64,000 nucleotides of DNA, from contig NZ_OCSR01000002.1 of the NCBI RefSeq assembly GCF_900230185.1, positions 868,001 to 932,000 of the forward strand, written 5' to 3'. Positions 53,335-62,875 of this stretch are shown here, one piece after another. Under the pieces are notes generated by a model that made no database searches, was not told where the DNA came from, and saw only the letters and a list, made by a program, of their open reading frames with translations. The first letter of the stretch is position 1. Each line of letters opens with the position of its first letter. This DNA comes from Burkholderia sp. OK233. GTDB taxonomy: Bacteria > Pseudomonadota > Gammaproteobacteria > Burkholderiales > Burkholderiaceae. The translations under genes and the position numbers were made by a program.

Positions 53335-54543
53335 CTATCGCTTGAGTAGCGAGCGAAGCGAGACGGACGCATCGGCCAACTGATTCCGGTCTACCGGACC
53401 TGCCGCGACCATTCTTACGAATATAGCCATGTCCTTGCCATTGTTGACCGTTACCGCAGCCCGTACGTTGCCGGCGTCATTAAGGCCGATCATGCTGAAC
53501 GCGCCATCGGTAATCGCACCGCGCAGGACCACCGTATGAGCGTCTTCGAAAGTGCCGAGCGATTGCACATTGCAGTCGTACTGATCCGACCAAAGCCACG
53601 GCGTTTCGTCGTAGCGCTCAGTAGCGCCAAGCATGTTGGCGGCCGCCACTGCCGGCTGCTTCTCCGCCACCTGCCACGATTCGACACGAACGTGACGTCC
53701 GGCAGAACTGACGAAGTGCTGCGTGACTTCGCCCGCCGCGAAAATTTTCGGGTCGGATGTGCGGCATTCGTCATTCACGACGATGCCATCCCTAACCTCG
53801 AGTCCTGCCTGCTCGGCCAGCTCCGTGTTGGGAATCACACCAATGCCGGCCACGACTAAGTCCGCGAACAGCTCCCCTTCGCTGGTAGCCACGCGCACCG
53901 AACCGTCCAACGCCTGGTGGATATCCGTGACCTGCGACCCAAGGCGAAACGTCACGCCGCGACTAACGTGGAGCTGCCGCATGAACTCGCTGACTTCAGG
54001 TGGCATCGAGCGCTTGAGCAACCGGTCAGCCGGCTCGACCAGCGTCACTGCACACCCTCTGCCGATGGCGGTTGCCGCGACCTCCAGCCCGATGAATCCG
54101 CCGCCTACGATCACGACTCGCGACCCTTGAGCGAGCCGCATTCTCAGATGCCGGGCGTCGTCAAGCGTGCGCAGGTAATGGACCGGTCCGCCGTGCAATT
54201 TGCGAACCCGCGATCCGGTCGCCAGCAGAAGACGGTCGTAGGCAACCACCGAACCATCGCTCAGGCTGAGCAACCGGTCAGCACGATTGATCGCCGTAAC
54301 TTTCTGCCCCAGGCGCATTTCGATACGCTGGCTCTCGTAGTAAGCGAAGTCCCGAATGAACGCGTGCTGCTCCCGCTCTTCGTCGAGCAACGCATCTTTC
54401 GAAAGCGATGGCCGGTCGTACGGCAGATGGGTTTCGTCGCCAATAATGCAGATGCGCGCGTCGGGCGCACGCTGACGCAACACTTCCGCCGCCCTGCGAC
54501 CCGCTTGTCCGCCACCGACGATAATAAAATTCTGATTTTGCAT
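53335..54543 (-). CDS. andAa: anthranilate dioxygenase reductase component (FAD/NAD-dependent)
   Basis: The 402-residue flavoprotein has two dinucleotide-binding motifs (FIIVGGGQAGRRAAEVL at the start and VVIVGGGFIGLEVAATA near residue 145). It also has the LATGSRVRKL and GIGVIPNTELAEQAGLEV segments of ring-hydroxylating dioxygenase ferredoxin reductases. It passes electrons from NADH to the ferredoxin. It is the last gene of the minus-strand dioxygenase operon, in the same order as andAcAdAbAa of Burkholderia cepacia DBO1. The C-terminal domain is of the usual length. Confidence 0.88.
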   Translation of the reverse strand: MQNQNFIIVGGGQAGRRAAEVLRQRAPDARICIIGDETHLPYDRPSLSKDALLDEEREQHAFIRDFAYYESQRIEMRLGQKVTAINRADRLLSLSDGSVVAYDRLLLATGSRVRKLHGGPVHYLRTLDDARHLRMRLAQGSRVVIVGGGFIGLEVAATAIGRGCAVTLVEPADRLLKRSMPPEVSEFMRQLHVSRGVTFRLGSQVTDIHQALDGSVRVATSEGELFADLVVAGIGVIPNTELAEQAGLEVRDGIVVNDECRTSDPKIFAAGEVTQHFVSSAGRHVRVESWQVAEKQPAVAAANMLGATERYDETPWLWSDQYDCNVQSLGTFEDAHTVVLRGAITDGAFSMIGLNDAGNVRAAVTVNNGKDMAIFVRMVAAGPVDRNQLADASVSLRSLLKR

Positions 54544-54570
54544 AGCTCAACTCCCGCAGTTGCCCGACGG

Positions 54571-54900
54571 TCACTCCGTTTCGGCACTGCCGATTTCCAC
54601 TCGCCCACCGATTACACGAATCGGGTACGTGCGAACGGGTTCGGTAATCGGAGCAGAGCACGGCGCGCCCGTGCGCAGGTCGACCAGCCCCTGGTGAAGC
54701 GGGCATTCGACACAACCGTTCTCGACGAAACCTTCAGACAGTCGCGCATGACCGTGCGAGCACAGGTCGTGCAGGGCAAACCATTCGCCATCGGCGCGAA
54801 ACACCGCAACCGGGTGCGCGCCCACTACCACCTGGGCTGGCTCGCTGTCCGCAAAGTCATCCTCCGCACCCACATCGAGCCACTGAATAATTTCCGACAT
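54571..54900 (-). CDS. andAb: anthranilate dioxygenase Rieske ferredoxin component
   Basis: A 109-residue Rieske [2Fe-2S] ferredoxin. The motif is CSHGHARL with CPLHQGLV (C-x-H then C-x2-H) at about residues 47-70. It carries electrons from the reductase to the oxygenase. It lies between the beta-subunit and reductase genes of the operon; gaps are 27 and 12 bp. The final GGRVEIGSAETE is typical of this family. Confidence 0.9.
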   Translation of the reverse strand: MSEIIQWLDVGAEDDFADSEPAQVVVGAHPVAVFRADGEWFALHDLCSHGHARLSEGFVENGCVECPLHQGLVDLRTGAPCSAPITEPVRTYPIRVIGGRVEIGSAETE

Positions 54901-54912
54901 TCAAGCCTCCAT

Positions 54913-55389
54913 TCAAATCGGCGTTGCGAGCAGCGTCTGGACTCGCGACGTGTCGTAAATCACACGCTTTTCGGCGTAGCGCCAGCCATTGGGTGTCCGA
55001 ACCACACGATCCACGTAACGACCCGCCTGGTAGATGAACGACTCACCGTTTGTCAGCGTCTGGACCACGATATAACTACTTTCCGTGCGCACTTCATTCG
55101 CAGACTGCTCAAGGACCACCAAACCGGACGTCATATGACGGTAGGAGTGCGCCTCAAAGATGTTCGCGTTACGCAGCGACACGACCCGGTCACGCAACAT
55201 GCGCTTGTTCGTGCAGTGGATGATGCCGATTGGCAAGCCGGCGTCGTCGTTCTCGCGGGGCACGATCTCGTACAGGCAGTCTTCGACGAAGAAATCTGGC
55301 CACGCTTCGAGCCGATCATTGTCCAGCGCGTTCACGTAGCGGCTCTGCAGCATATGAAGGTCAAACCACAGTTGTGTTTCCTGTTCCAT
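54913..55389 (-). CDS. andAd: anthranilate dioxygenase beta (small) subunit
   Basis: A 158-residue NTF2-fold small subunit of Rieske dioxygenases (YVNALDNDRLEAWPDFFVED, CLYEIVPRENDD, then VQTLTNGESFIYQAGRYVDR). It has a structural role in the alpha3beta3 oxygenase. An ATG at 55407 directly follows the alpha stop, but the ATG at 55389 has a better-spaced GGCGGAG and is used. It lies 18 bp after the alpha gene and 12 bp before the ferredoxin gene. Confidence 0.9.
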   Translation of the reverse strand: MEQETQLWFDLHMLQSRYVNALDNDRLEAWPDFFVEDCLYEIVPRENDDAGLPIGIIHCTNKRMLRDRVVSLRNANIFEAHSYRHMTSGLVVLEQSANEVRTESSYIVVQTLTNGESFIYQAGRYVDRVVRTPNGWRYAEKRVIYDTSRVQTLLATPI

Positions 55390-55407
55390 CTCTGTCTCCG
55401 CCTTCAT

Positions 55408-56679
55408 TCAATAACCCATGAGCTTTTGATAGCCGACCCAGAATTTGCGGATCAGGCTTTCCGTGATGACCGTGTCCTGCTGGTCCGGATTTCCACGCGA
55501 CATCTCGATGACCGAAGTCGCATCGGCGTCCCGCACGGTGCCTTGCTGCACGAGTTCGGTGGCCTCCGTATCCTCCATCGAGATGTACCCTGCCGGCCCC
55601 ACGAGGTTGGCCTGTTTGATGCGCAAGGCACGCATCTCCGGGGTGTCGTCTGTATAGCCGAAGAAATGGAAAATCAGTTCGAAGCTGTCCGGCCCCTTCG
55701 CCAGCAATTGACGTGCAACCAGCGTGTTATGAATCTGCTGGATCACCAGTTGCGGGAAAATCGGCTGGATGTGATTGGTCGTGTCTTCTTCGTATTCGGA
55801 AACGAGCGCGAGAATCGAATCGTCTTCCAGCGCAAAACCCTCGTCGAACGAGCGGATGTTCTGTTGCTTGTACGCGCTCGATGTATCTTCTTCCGTTTTC
55901 GTCACGGTAATAATGCTGTGCAGGCCATGATTCGCATCCGGAATCGAACGCGCCTTCATGCCCACGCGGAAGATGTTGAAGGTGGTGTGAAACAGGTGCA
56001 GCATGCTCGCGTGGTACGGATCCTTCACGTTCTCCATGTAGAGCTTCCAGTTCGATTTGGAGAACTGGCGCGTGCAACCAAGATATTCGATAGGCTTGTG
56101 GAAGATCCGGTCAATCCAGGGGCGCATTTCATTGCCAAGATATTCCGGCAGCGGAACCACTTCTTCGCTGAACGTGGCAAACACGAGGCCGCGATAGGTC
56201 TCAACGCGCAGTTGCTTCAGACTGTGCGCCTTCGGATCGAAGTCCGCAGGCATTCCCGTCATGCCTTTCTGCCCACGGCGAAACGGAACGCCGAGCAGAT
56301 TGCCCCCGTTGTCGAAGCTCCACTGGTGATACACGCAGGTATGCGACGTTGCATTGCCGCGCGCCTTGCGGCATACCATCGCGCCACGGTGCGCACAGCG
56401 GTTTACCCATGCGGCAACCTCGCCGCTTTCCATGCGGGTGACAACAATCGGGGTATCGCCGACAAACGTGCTCTTGAAGTCACCCTTGTTCGGAATCTCA
56501 GCTTCGAGGGCCACGAAATTCCAAGTCGGGCCACGAAAGATCCGTTCCTGCTCCCGCTCGAACACGGCTTGAGAACTGAACACCTTGTACGGGACACGCG
56601 AGCCGTCCGTATGCGGAAAGCTGACAAAATCATCGTCCAGTTTGCTGGCTGGGCGCAGTGGTATCTCAGTCGTTTGCAT
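55408..56679 (-). CDS. andAc: anthranilate dioxygenase alpha (large) subunit
   Basis: The catalytic oxygenase subunit, 423 residues. The Rieske cluster site is CAHRGAMVC with CVYHQWSF (C-x-H then C-x2-H), and the mononuclear iron site is DPYHASMLHLF. The N-terminus MQTTEIPLRPASKLDDDF and length fit the AndAc group, which converts anthranilate to catechol with NADH and O2, releasing CO2 and ammonia. The ATG at 56679 is four bases after GGAGGAG. It is the first gene of the operon and is divergent from an AraC regulator. The substrate assignment rests on overall resemblance and gene order. Confidence 0.88.
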   Translation of the reverse strand: MQTTEIPLRPASKLDDDFVSFPHTDGSRVPYKVFSSQAVFEREQERIFRGPTWNFVALEAEIPNKGDFKSTFVGDTPIVVTRMESGEVAAWVNRCAHRGAMVCRKARGNATSHTCVYHQWSFDNGGNLLGVPFRRGQKGMTGMPADFDPKAHSLKQLRVETYRGLVFATFSEEVVPLPEYLGNEMRPWIDRIFHKPIEYLGCTRQFSKSNWKLYMENVKDPYHASMLHLFHTTFNIFRVGMKARSIPDANHGLHSIITVTKTEEDTSSAYKQQNIRSFDEGFALEDDSILALVSEYEEDTTNHIQPIFPQLVIQQIHNTLVARQLLAKGPDSFELIFHFFGYTDDTPEMRALRIKQANLVGPAGYISMEDTEATELVQQGTVRDADATSVIEMSRGNPDQQDTVITESLIRKFWVGYQKLMGY

Positions 56680-56882
56680 CATGCTCCTCCATCTCTCGAA
56701 TATCGCAATGAAGGCATCCTGATGCCGCCAAAATGCATCCGCTATCCACTTTCCGCGGAAACGGCCAGCACTATCCAGTTTCGGCACGTTTCGTCGCGAG
56801 GATGGAATCGGATATCGCCAGATTTATTTTTGAGCCACACTTCCATAGTTGAATCACTGCTCCGCCTACCCATCGGTTAGTC

Positions 56883-57842
56883 ATGGTCACGTCTCCGTTT
56901 AGCGCACAAGCCTTGCGCGAACACAGGCTCTTCGAATCCGCTGATCTCGATGAAACGCGCGAGCGCATCTCCCGTGTGATGCAGCCACACCTGCTCGTGC
57001 CCTCCGGCGCAAAGTCAGGTCTCTCTCATATGGATTTTGTCAGGCTCGGCGGAGTTGGAATCGGTACCATTGCCTTTGGAAACGCGATGCGCGTCGATGT
57101 CGAGGCGGTCGACGGCTATCACCTTCTGATGTTTTGCGTCACCGGTCAGGCGAAAGTACGGACAAGAGGGCAAACGGTCTGCGTGGATCAGACGAACGCG
57201 GTCCTGTGCGCGGCAGGAGAACCGTTCGACGCCGTTCTTTCGCCGGATTGCGAGCAGTTCATTCTGCGTATCGACACCGGTTTGCTTGGCGCGCAAGCGT
57301 GGTCGACGTACCTGCGTTCCGGCTCCCACATACACATCGACAGCCCCGCGCTTGGCGGCTGGATGCAGCAACTCAATCTCATTGCCAACTCGTCCGCTCT
57401 GCTCGAGCTTGCCCGAAACAACGATATCGTTGGCAGGCAACTGGGACGCCTACTGCTTGAGTTGTTGACGTTAGGTCACGCCAAGGCTGCGCCCGAGACA
57501 AATCGTCGGGCCATCACGCCAGGCGTCGTCAAGCGGGCCGAGGATTTCATGCATGAACATTGCGGCGAAGTCTGGAGACTGCCCGATATGGCGATGGCGC
57601 TGGGGCTAGCGGAACGGACACTCCGTGACGGTTTCCAGCAGTTCCGGGGCGTGAGTCCCACACAGTATCTGCGGCAGATCCGCCTCGACAAAGCACATAA
57701 AATTCTTCGCGAAGCGACGGACGGCGTTTATGTTTCAGACGTCGCACTGGACTGCGGCTTCATGCACTTGGGGCGATTTTCGATCGAGTACAAGAAGCGA
57801 TTCGGCGAATCCCCGTCCGATACGCTGGCGCGGCGGATGTAA
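56883..57842 (+). CDS. andR: AraC/XylS family regulator, AndR-like
   Basis: A 319-residue regulator with an AraC-like N-terminal effector domain and a C-terminal double helix-turn-helix (VWRLPDMAMALGLAERTLRD; VYVSDVALDCGFMHLGRFSI). It starts with ATG at 56883 and is divergent from andAc, with 203 bp between them for the promoters. AraC regulators in this position activate andA in response to anthranilate. The ligand here is inferred from the operon. Confidence 0.85.
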   Translation: MVTSPFSAQALREHRLFESADLDETRERISRVMQPHLLVPSGAKSGLSHMDFVRLGGVGIGTIAFGNAMRVDVEAVDGYHLLMFCVTGQAKVRTRGQTVCVDQTNAVLCAAGEPFDAVLSPDCEQFILRIDTGLLGAQAWSTYLRSGSHIHIDSPALGGWMQQLNLIANSSALLELARNNDIVGRQLGRLLLELLTLGHAKAAPETNRRAITPGVVKRAEDFMHEHCGEVWRLPDMAMALGLAERTLRDGFQQFRGVSPTQYLRQIRLDKAHKILREATDGVYVSDVALDCGFMHLGRFSIEYKKRFGESPSDTLARRM

Positions 57843-57853
57843 CGACAGGGATC

Positions 57854-58228
57854 TCAGGTGGTTTCCACGGCCTTCTGCTTACGGATGCGCGGTGGATCGT
57901 AAATGCTGAGCAACATCAGCCAGCCCTCGCCAATGTTTCGAATTGCGTGCACCACGCCGCGCGGAATCCGGACGACTGATCCTGCCTTGACTTGAAAACA
58001 CTTGTCGGCGATGTCAATTTCTCCTGCGCCGTCGAGGATAAAAAACGCGTGGTTATCCTGATCAATATGCAGTGGCGAATATCCGCCAGGCGCAACCTTC
58101 GCGATATCGATGTTGTAGGCGTCGGTGTATTCGGTTCCCAGGATGTTGAAGATGAATTCGTAGCCGCGCGATCCTTCAATCTGATGCGATCTCCATGGCG
58201 TATCGAAAGTATGGGTAATGTGGTTCAT
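57854..58228 (-). CDS. cupin domain protein
   Basis: The 124-residue protein has the two cupin motifs: GYSPLHIDQDNHAFFILDGA (His/His/Glu-type position) and a later VRIPRGVVHAIRNIGEG. It is a small single-domain cupin, soluble. It converges on andR and sits upstream of an MFS gene on the same strand, so it may act on an aromatic or amino-acid related metabolite; no activity is known. Confidence 0.87.
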   Translation of the reverse strand: MNHITHTFDTPWRSHQIEGSRGYEFIFNILGTEYTDAYNIDIAKVAPGGYSPLHIDQDNHAFFILDGAGEIDIADKCFQVKAGSVVRIPRGVVHAIRNIGEGWLMLLSIYDPPRIRKQKAVETT

Positions 58229-58277
58229 TTAAGTCCTCTCTTGATGATGGTGGCGCCCTTTGCCTATCGTTGGATGC

Positions 58278-59507
58278 TTACTTGCTGGTGTGCTCTTTCA
58301 CAAACAGCATGCAGATCGTGCCCAGCAGCGGGCCGAGTGCGAGTGCGGCAAAGGCCGTCTGGAATGAGTGAGTCGCCTGAAATACAACGCCCACGACAGC
58401 CGGCGACATCGCCGAGCCTGACTGCCAGACCGCATTCGCGATCCCGGCAGCGGAACCAGCCCGATTAATGCCGCTCTGCTCTGCAACCAGCGTCACAAGA
58501 AGTGGGCTATAGACAAACGCGCCGATCCCAACAAACGGAGCCGCTAGACGAAATGCATCAAGCTCTGAAAGCTGCCCAAACCCTAGCAAGGCTACAAAGA
58601 AGAAGATAAAGGAAGCGACCGTCAATGCCTTCCGGCGTCCACCCAGTTTGTCGGAGAGCCAGCCGACCGACGGTTTGCTGACTAGCCCCGCAATTCCTGC
58701 GATCGCCACAATGAATCCTGCTTGCACGGGAACGATGTGATGCCCTTTCACCATGAGCGAAATCGCCCACGACGCAAAGCCGAGCGTGCCCCAGAACCCA
58801 CCGCAGCCGGCAAGCGCGAGCAAAACGAAGTTGCGGTTGAGGAGGCTAGCCACACGCAATTTCTCCGAGCCGCGTCCCGACGGATGCGCGTCAGTATCGG
58901 CGGAGTGATTGCGGACGATCACAGCGGTCAGGATTGACAGCACCAGCGCACAAATTCCCAGGCCGTGATAGGTGTTGCGCCAACCAAGGTTTGTCACGAC
59001 ACCAGGCAGAACCGCGTTGGTCACGATGACCGCGACTGAGGATGCACTCATCAGCAAACCGACGGCTCTTCCGCGCTCGTGCCTGGCAAACCACGTCGAG
59101 ACGAGCTTCACCCCGGCCGCGTAGTCGGCGCCCGCGGTGAGACCCATGACGCACTGCAATATGAGCCCGACAGCCAGCGACGGGGTGTAGCCGAAGCAGA
59201 ACGTCGCGACCGCGAGGCCCAGGAGGGAGACTGAGAGCGTCGCGCGGCCACCGATCCGATCCGTCGCGACACCACCAACGACATTGGAGAGAACGTAACC
59301 CACATAAAACGCTGTGACAAATACGCCGAGGGCTGCAATGGGCAGCCCGAGTGATTGTTCAGCGGGTAGTGCCAGCGTGCCCCAGGCAAGGCGGCAGACG
59401 GTGCTGAGCATGAGTCCGGCCCACGCGAAAAACAGAATCACCCAGCGGAATCTGGCGACTTCTGCTCCGTCACTACAGTCCTTTGGTGTCGGAATGGCCG
59501 CTTGCAT
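58278..59507 (-). CDS. MFS transporter
   Basis: A 409-residue inner-membrane transporter with 12 predicted segments. The helix 2-3 signature is GVATDRIGGRATLSVSLL, and the second half repeats it as GWLSDKLGGRRKALTV. It lies 49 bp ahead of the cupin gene in the same direction and near the dioxygenase operon, so uptake of anthranilate or a related aromatic acid is possible. No substrate signature is visible. Confidence 0.88.
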   Translation of the reverse strand: MQAAIPTPKDCSDGAEVARFRWVILFFAWAGLMLSTVCRLAWGTLALPAEQSLGLPIAALGVFVTAFYVGYVLSNVVGGVATDRIGGRATLSVSLLGLAVATFCFGYTPSLAVGLILQCVMGLTAGADYAAGVKLVSTWFARHERGRAVGLLMSASSVAVIVTNAVLPGVVTNLGWRNTYHGLGICALVLSILTAVIVRNHSADTDAHPSGRGSEKLRVASLLNRNFVLLALAGCGGFWGTLGFASWAISLMVKGHHIVPVQAGFIVAIAGIAGLVSKPSVGWLSDKLGGRRKALTVASFIFFFVALLGFGQLSELDAFRLAAPFVGIGAFVYSPLLVTLVAEQSGINRAGSAAGIANAVWQSGSAMSPAVVGVVFQATHSFQTAFAALALGPLLGTICMLFVKEHTSK

Positions 59508-59650
59508 GCTGTCTCCTCGCTACGATTGTCGGTTTGCTTACGCGAGCCGGAATAGTGTCTATGATCGTGCGAAAAGCCGGAGAACAGAATTCATCCACTG
59601 CAAAACCATGTTCCCGGCGCGGAACGAAGATCGGCATGCGCGCTTTCGCG

Positions 59651-60763
59651 TCAGCGGGAATACGCCGCCTGCGTTTCAGCATGGAACGGATAGTCGGTGT
59701 AACCGCGTGCGTCGCCGCCATAAAAAGTACTACGGTCATACCGGTTGAGTGGCAGGTTCAACCGCAGGCGCTCGGGCAGATCGGGGTTGGCGATGAAGTG
59801 GCGGCCAAACGCTACGATGTCCGCGTGGCCCGCTTCGATGATCGCGTCCGCAGTCTCTTTCGTGAATCCGCCTGCAGCGATTAGCGTGCCGGTGAACTTC
59901 GGGCGCAGATGGCGCGCCGCGACCGGATCGTGAACTTCGCCGATCGTCTCCGTGCCTTTGATGCGTGGCTCGACCACGTGGAGATAGCCGATGCCGCGCT
60001 TGTCCAACTGCTCCGTCACGTAACCGAAGGTGGTTTCCGGATCGCTGTCATGCATCGAGCCATAGGTGCCGCTCGGTGCAATGCGCACGCCAACCCGATC
60101 CGCTCCCCACACCGAAATCAGTGCGTCCGTCACTTCGAGGAAAAAGCGAGCGCGATTTTCGATCGGTCCCCCGTACTCGTCGGTGCGAGCATTCGAACCG
60201 TCCTGGAGAAACTGGTCCGGCAGGTAGCCGTTTGCGCCGTGCAGCTCCACACCGTCGAAGCCCGCGCGCAGTGCCCGCTCGGCTCCCCTGCGGAAGTCCT
60301 CGATAATGGCGGGGATTTCGTGCAATTCAAGCGCACGAGGCATCGTGAATTCGACTTCGCCGTTCACCGAATACGCATGGCCTTCGGCTTTCAGCGCAGA
60401 CGGAGCGACGGGCGCCGCGCCACCTGGCTGAAGATCGGGGTGAGACTGCCGGCCAACATGCCACAACTGGAGGAAGATGCGAGCGCCTTTGGCGTGCACG
60501 GCATCCGTGATCCGGCGCCACCCTGCAATCTGATCGTCGGAGTAGATTCCCGGGGCCATTGCATAGCCGTAGCCCTGTACCGAAACGGGGGTTGCCTCCG
60601 TGACGATGAGACCACCTTCGGTTGCGCGCTGCGTGTAGTACTCAACCATCAGTTCGCCTGGCACGTCGCCGGGCTCCGAACGCATGCGTGTCAATGGCGC
60701 CATCGCGACGCGATGGGAAAGCGTGTAAGGGCCTACTTCTACGGCTGAAAACAGCTTGCTCAT
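59651..60763 (-). CDS. Old Yellow Enzyme family alkene reductase
   Basis: A 370-residue FMN enzyme reducing activated C=C bonds or nitro groups with NAD(P)H. The N-terminal VAMAPLTRMRSEPGDVP, a later HVGRQSHPD, the catalytic HGANGYLPDQFLQ region and the ARTDEYGGPIENRARF motif are those of N-ethylmaleimide reductase-like members. A palindrome shared with the peroxiredoxin promoter lies upstream at 60945-60961, and the divergent LysR gene starts at 61193. LysR control is therefore likely, possibly in response to electrophiles. Confidence 0.92.
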   Translation of the reverse strand: MSKLFSAVEVGPYTLSHRVAMAPLTRMRSEPGDVPGELMVEYYTQRATEGGLIVTEATPVSVQGYGYAMAPGIYSDDQIAGWRRITDAVHAKGARIFLQLWHVGRQSHPDLQPGGAAPVAPSALKAEGHAYSVNGEVEFTMPRALELHEIPAIIEDFRRGAERALRAGFDGVELHGANGYLPDQFLQDGSNARTDEYGGPIENRARFFLEVTDALISVWGADRVGVRIAPSGTYGSMHDSDPETTFGYVTEQLDKRGIGYLHVVEPRIKGTETIGEVHDPVAARHLRPKFTGTLIAAGGFTKETADAIIEAGHADIVAFGRHFIANPDLPERLRLNLPLNRYDRSTFYGGDARGYTDYPFHAETQAAYSR

Positions 60764-60938
60764 GGAGATACTCCTTGCGGATCAGTTAGTACCGGCTAGC
60801 AGTACGAGCGCGGTAACACGTTCGATGGCTCTTGCTACTGCGGGGCGAGCCACAACGGCGATTTGCTGTCAGACGAGTTCCTGGTAGCGGTTCGCCGGAC
60901 ACGGAAACATCGTCGTTGAATTGAACTCGTCAGGGTAG

Positions 60939-60975
60939 GCAGCGTGACTGCATAACAGTCATTCCCTTGGGGCAT
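60939..60975. promoter_or_regulatory. repeated LysR-type site, copy 1 (OYE/LysR intergenic)
   Basis: TGACTG-CATAA-CAGTCA (60945-60961) is a perfect 6-bp inverted repeat with a 5-bp centre. The surrounding 36 bases recur, slightly changed, at 63628-63663 before the peroxiredoxin gene. It lies between the divergent Old Yellow Enzyme and LysR genes. Confidence 0.65.
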
Positions 60976-61192
60976 ATCGGGCGGACCTCATCCCGGTCGG
61001 TGAACAGCTTACGGCGCCAGGGAAGTCGCTGAGGATAAGAACGCGTTACCGTATGCCTGTGCGGAATGAGTGCTATGCCGGCGCTACGGAACAGCGTGGC
61101 GCGGTGGTGTATCTTCCGGCAAGCAGGTTTCGTCGCGCGTGTTTGACGGTGCGACGCACAATCCCCAAACATCCGTTCCAGGAGGGACGACC

Positions 61193-62125
61193 GTGGACCG
61201 ACTGACAGCGATGGAAACGTTTGTGTGTGTGGTGGAGTCTGGTTCTTTTTCGGCGGCAGCGCGGCTGCTGAATGTTGGGCAGCCCGCCGTTTCCAAGTCC
61301 ATCGCGCAACTCGAAGAGCGGCTCGGGGTTCGACTGCTGCTCCGCTCGACGCGCGGGCTGACGCCGACCGAAGCGGGCCACGCATTTTACGAGCGCGCAA
61401 AGCGGGCGATCGAAGAGACCGACGAGGCGGAGGTTGCGGCAAGAGGATCGGCCGGCGCCCTCTCGGGTCGTCTCAGGATTTCTGCAGCAGTGACCTTTGC
61501 GCGGATTCATATCCTTCCGCGGCTCCAGACATTTCTTGATCGACACCCTGAACTCAACATCGACATTGTGCTCGACGATGAAAACATTGATCTGCTGGAA
61601 CGCGGCATCGACGTTGCACTCAGGATGGGGGTGCTTGAGGACTCGAACATGACTGCACGCAAGGTCACTCACGGTCGGCGTTGCGTCGTCGGCACGCCAG
61701 CCTGGTTCGCAAAAGCCGGCGAACCGCGGGTACCTGCGGATCTGCTATCGCATCAGGCGATCGTCTATGAGCAGGGTGGCGGCGGAAGCGTGTGGTCGTT
61801 CAAGCAAGGCAATTCGGAAACGGCAATTGTCGTGGCCGGGCGCGTCCGCGTGAACGCGGCGGAAGGCGTGCGCGCAGCCGTGCTCGCCGACATGGGTGTC
61901 GCGATCGCTTCGGAATGGATGTTCACGCCGGAACTCGCAAGCGGTGCCGTTAAACGCGTGCTGCCCGACTGGGAATTGCCGGGTATCGACCTGTGGGCAG
62001 TTTTTCCCAGCGGGCGCATGGTCAGTGCAAAGGCACGCGCTTTCGTCGCCTGGATTGAGGAGCTATTCGGCCCTCAAATTGAAGCCTTGCCGATCGAGGC
62101 GCCGCCATCGACAAACAGCGTTTGA
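61193..62125 (+). CDS. LysR family transcriptional regulator
   Basis: A 310-residue regulator. The helix-turn-helix lies at about residues 8-60 (FVCVVESGSFSAAARLLNVG then QPAVSKSIAQLEERLGVRLL). The GTG at 61193 has GGAGGG seven bases upstream; the open frame begins earlier at 61070 without support. It is divergent from the Old Yellow Enzyme gene. Its 3' end overlaps the SDR gene on the opposite strand by 52 bp. It probably controls the reductase, SDR and peroxiredoxin genes through the repeated palindrome. Confidence 0.9.
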   Translation: MDRLTAMETFVCVVESGSFSAAARLLNVGQPAVSKSIAQLEERLGVRLLLRSTRGLTPTEAGHAFYERAKRAIEETDEAEVAARGSAGALSGRLRISAAVTFARIHILPRLQTFLDRHPELNIDIVLDDENIDLLERGIDVALRMGVLEDSNMTARKVTHGRRCVVGTPAWFAKAGEPRVPADLLSHQAIVYEQGGGGSVWSFKQGNSETAIVVAGRVRVNAAEGVRAAVLADMGVAIASEWMFTPELASGAVKRVLPDWELPGIDLWAVFPSGRMVSAKARAFVAWIEELFGPQIEALPIEAPPSTNSV

Positions 62126-62796
62126 CCCGTAATGAAAGCAGCATCGTCGGACAGCAGGAAAGCGATGGCTCCTGCAATTTCGTCTGGTTTGCCGAAGCGT
62201 TTCATTGGGACGGCGGAGAGATAGCGCTGCTCCCCTTCACTTCCCGGCGCGTTGTTGGCTCTAAACAGTTCTGTTTCCGTGGGGCCGGGCGCGACGGAAT
62301 TGACCGTGATGCCGGTGGTCGCCAGCTCAAGCGCCCAGGAGCGCGAAAAACTCACCAGGGCGGACTTGGCGGCGGCATAAGCCGTACGTTCCACGATGCC
62401 AAGGACAGTGAGGCTCGTTATGTTGACGATTCGCCCCCAGCCTTGGGCGCTCATGTTGGGCAGGAGTGCTTGTGCCGCCTGGATAGCTGGATGCAGATTG
62501 AGCGACATGACGGAGTCAAGCGTGTCCAGATCGATGGCGCCCAGCCTCTGCGGTTTGACCAGCCCAACGTTATTGACCAGGCCGTCGAACTTGTATTCCG
62601 CCACAAGCCTATCGAGCGTAGCCTGCGTTTTCACGCGGTCGGACAGGTCGACCGACACGAGCGTTCCTGGGAAGTCAGGGTCGTCTGCCTGACGTGCGAG
62701 TCCCACAACCCGGTGCCCGTCTGCGTTCAGCCGCTCTGCAAGCGCTCTGCCGATGCCTTTGCTGGCACCGGTTACAAGAAAAGTACGTGATTTCAT
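62074..62796 (-). CDS. SDR family oxidoreductase
   Basis: A 240-residue short-chain dehydrogenase: cofactor motif TFLVTGASKGIGRALAE, NNVG in GLVNNVGLVKP, catalytic Ser and Tyr-x3-Lys in ITSLTVLGIVERTAYAAAKS, and the C-terminal FVDGGASIGK. The ATG at 62796 is used; the open frame upstream has no resemblance. It follows the peroxiredoxin gene by 79 bp in the same direction. The last 52 bp lie antisense to the end of the LysR gene. Substrate unknown. Confidence 0.9.
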   Translation of the reverse strand: MKSRTFLVTGASKGIGRALAERLNADGHRVVGLARQADDPDFPGTLVSVDLSDRVKTQATLDRLVAEYKFDGLVNNVGLVKPQRLGAIDLDTLDSVMSLNLHPAIQAAQALLPNMSAQGWGRIVNITSLTVLGIVERTAYAAAKSALVSFSRSWALELATTGITVNSVAPGPTETELFRANNAPGSEGEQRYLSAVPMKRFGKPDEIAGAIAFLLSDDAAFITGQTLFVDGGASIGKASI

Positions 62797-62875
62797 ATTG
62801 CCTCGATGTTGATGTACCAGCTTGCCTGTCCAATCGTTCCCGACGGTTCGCGGCCGGGAACGAAGCAGGACCGAA

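Noticed and set aside
53917..56880. 987-codon open frame on the plus strand
   Set aside because: It lies antisense to the andA operon, whose four minus-strand proteins have clear domains; it is a high-GC shadow frame.
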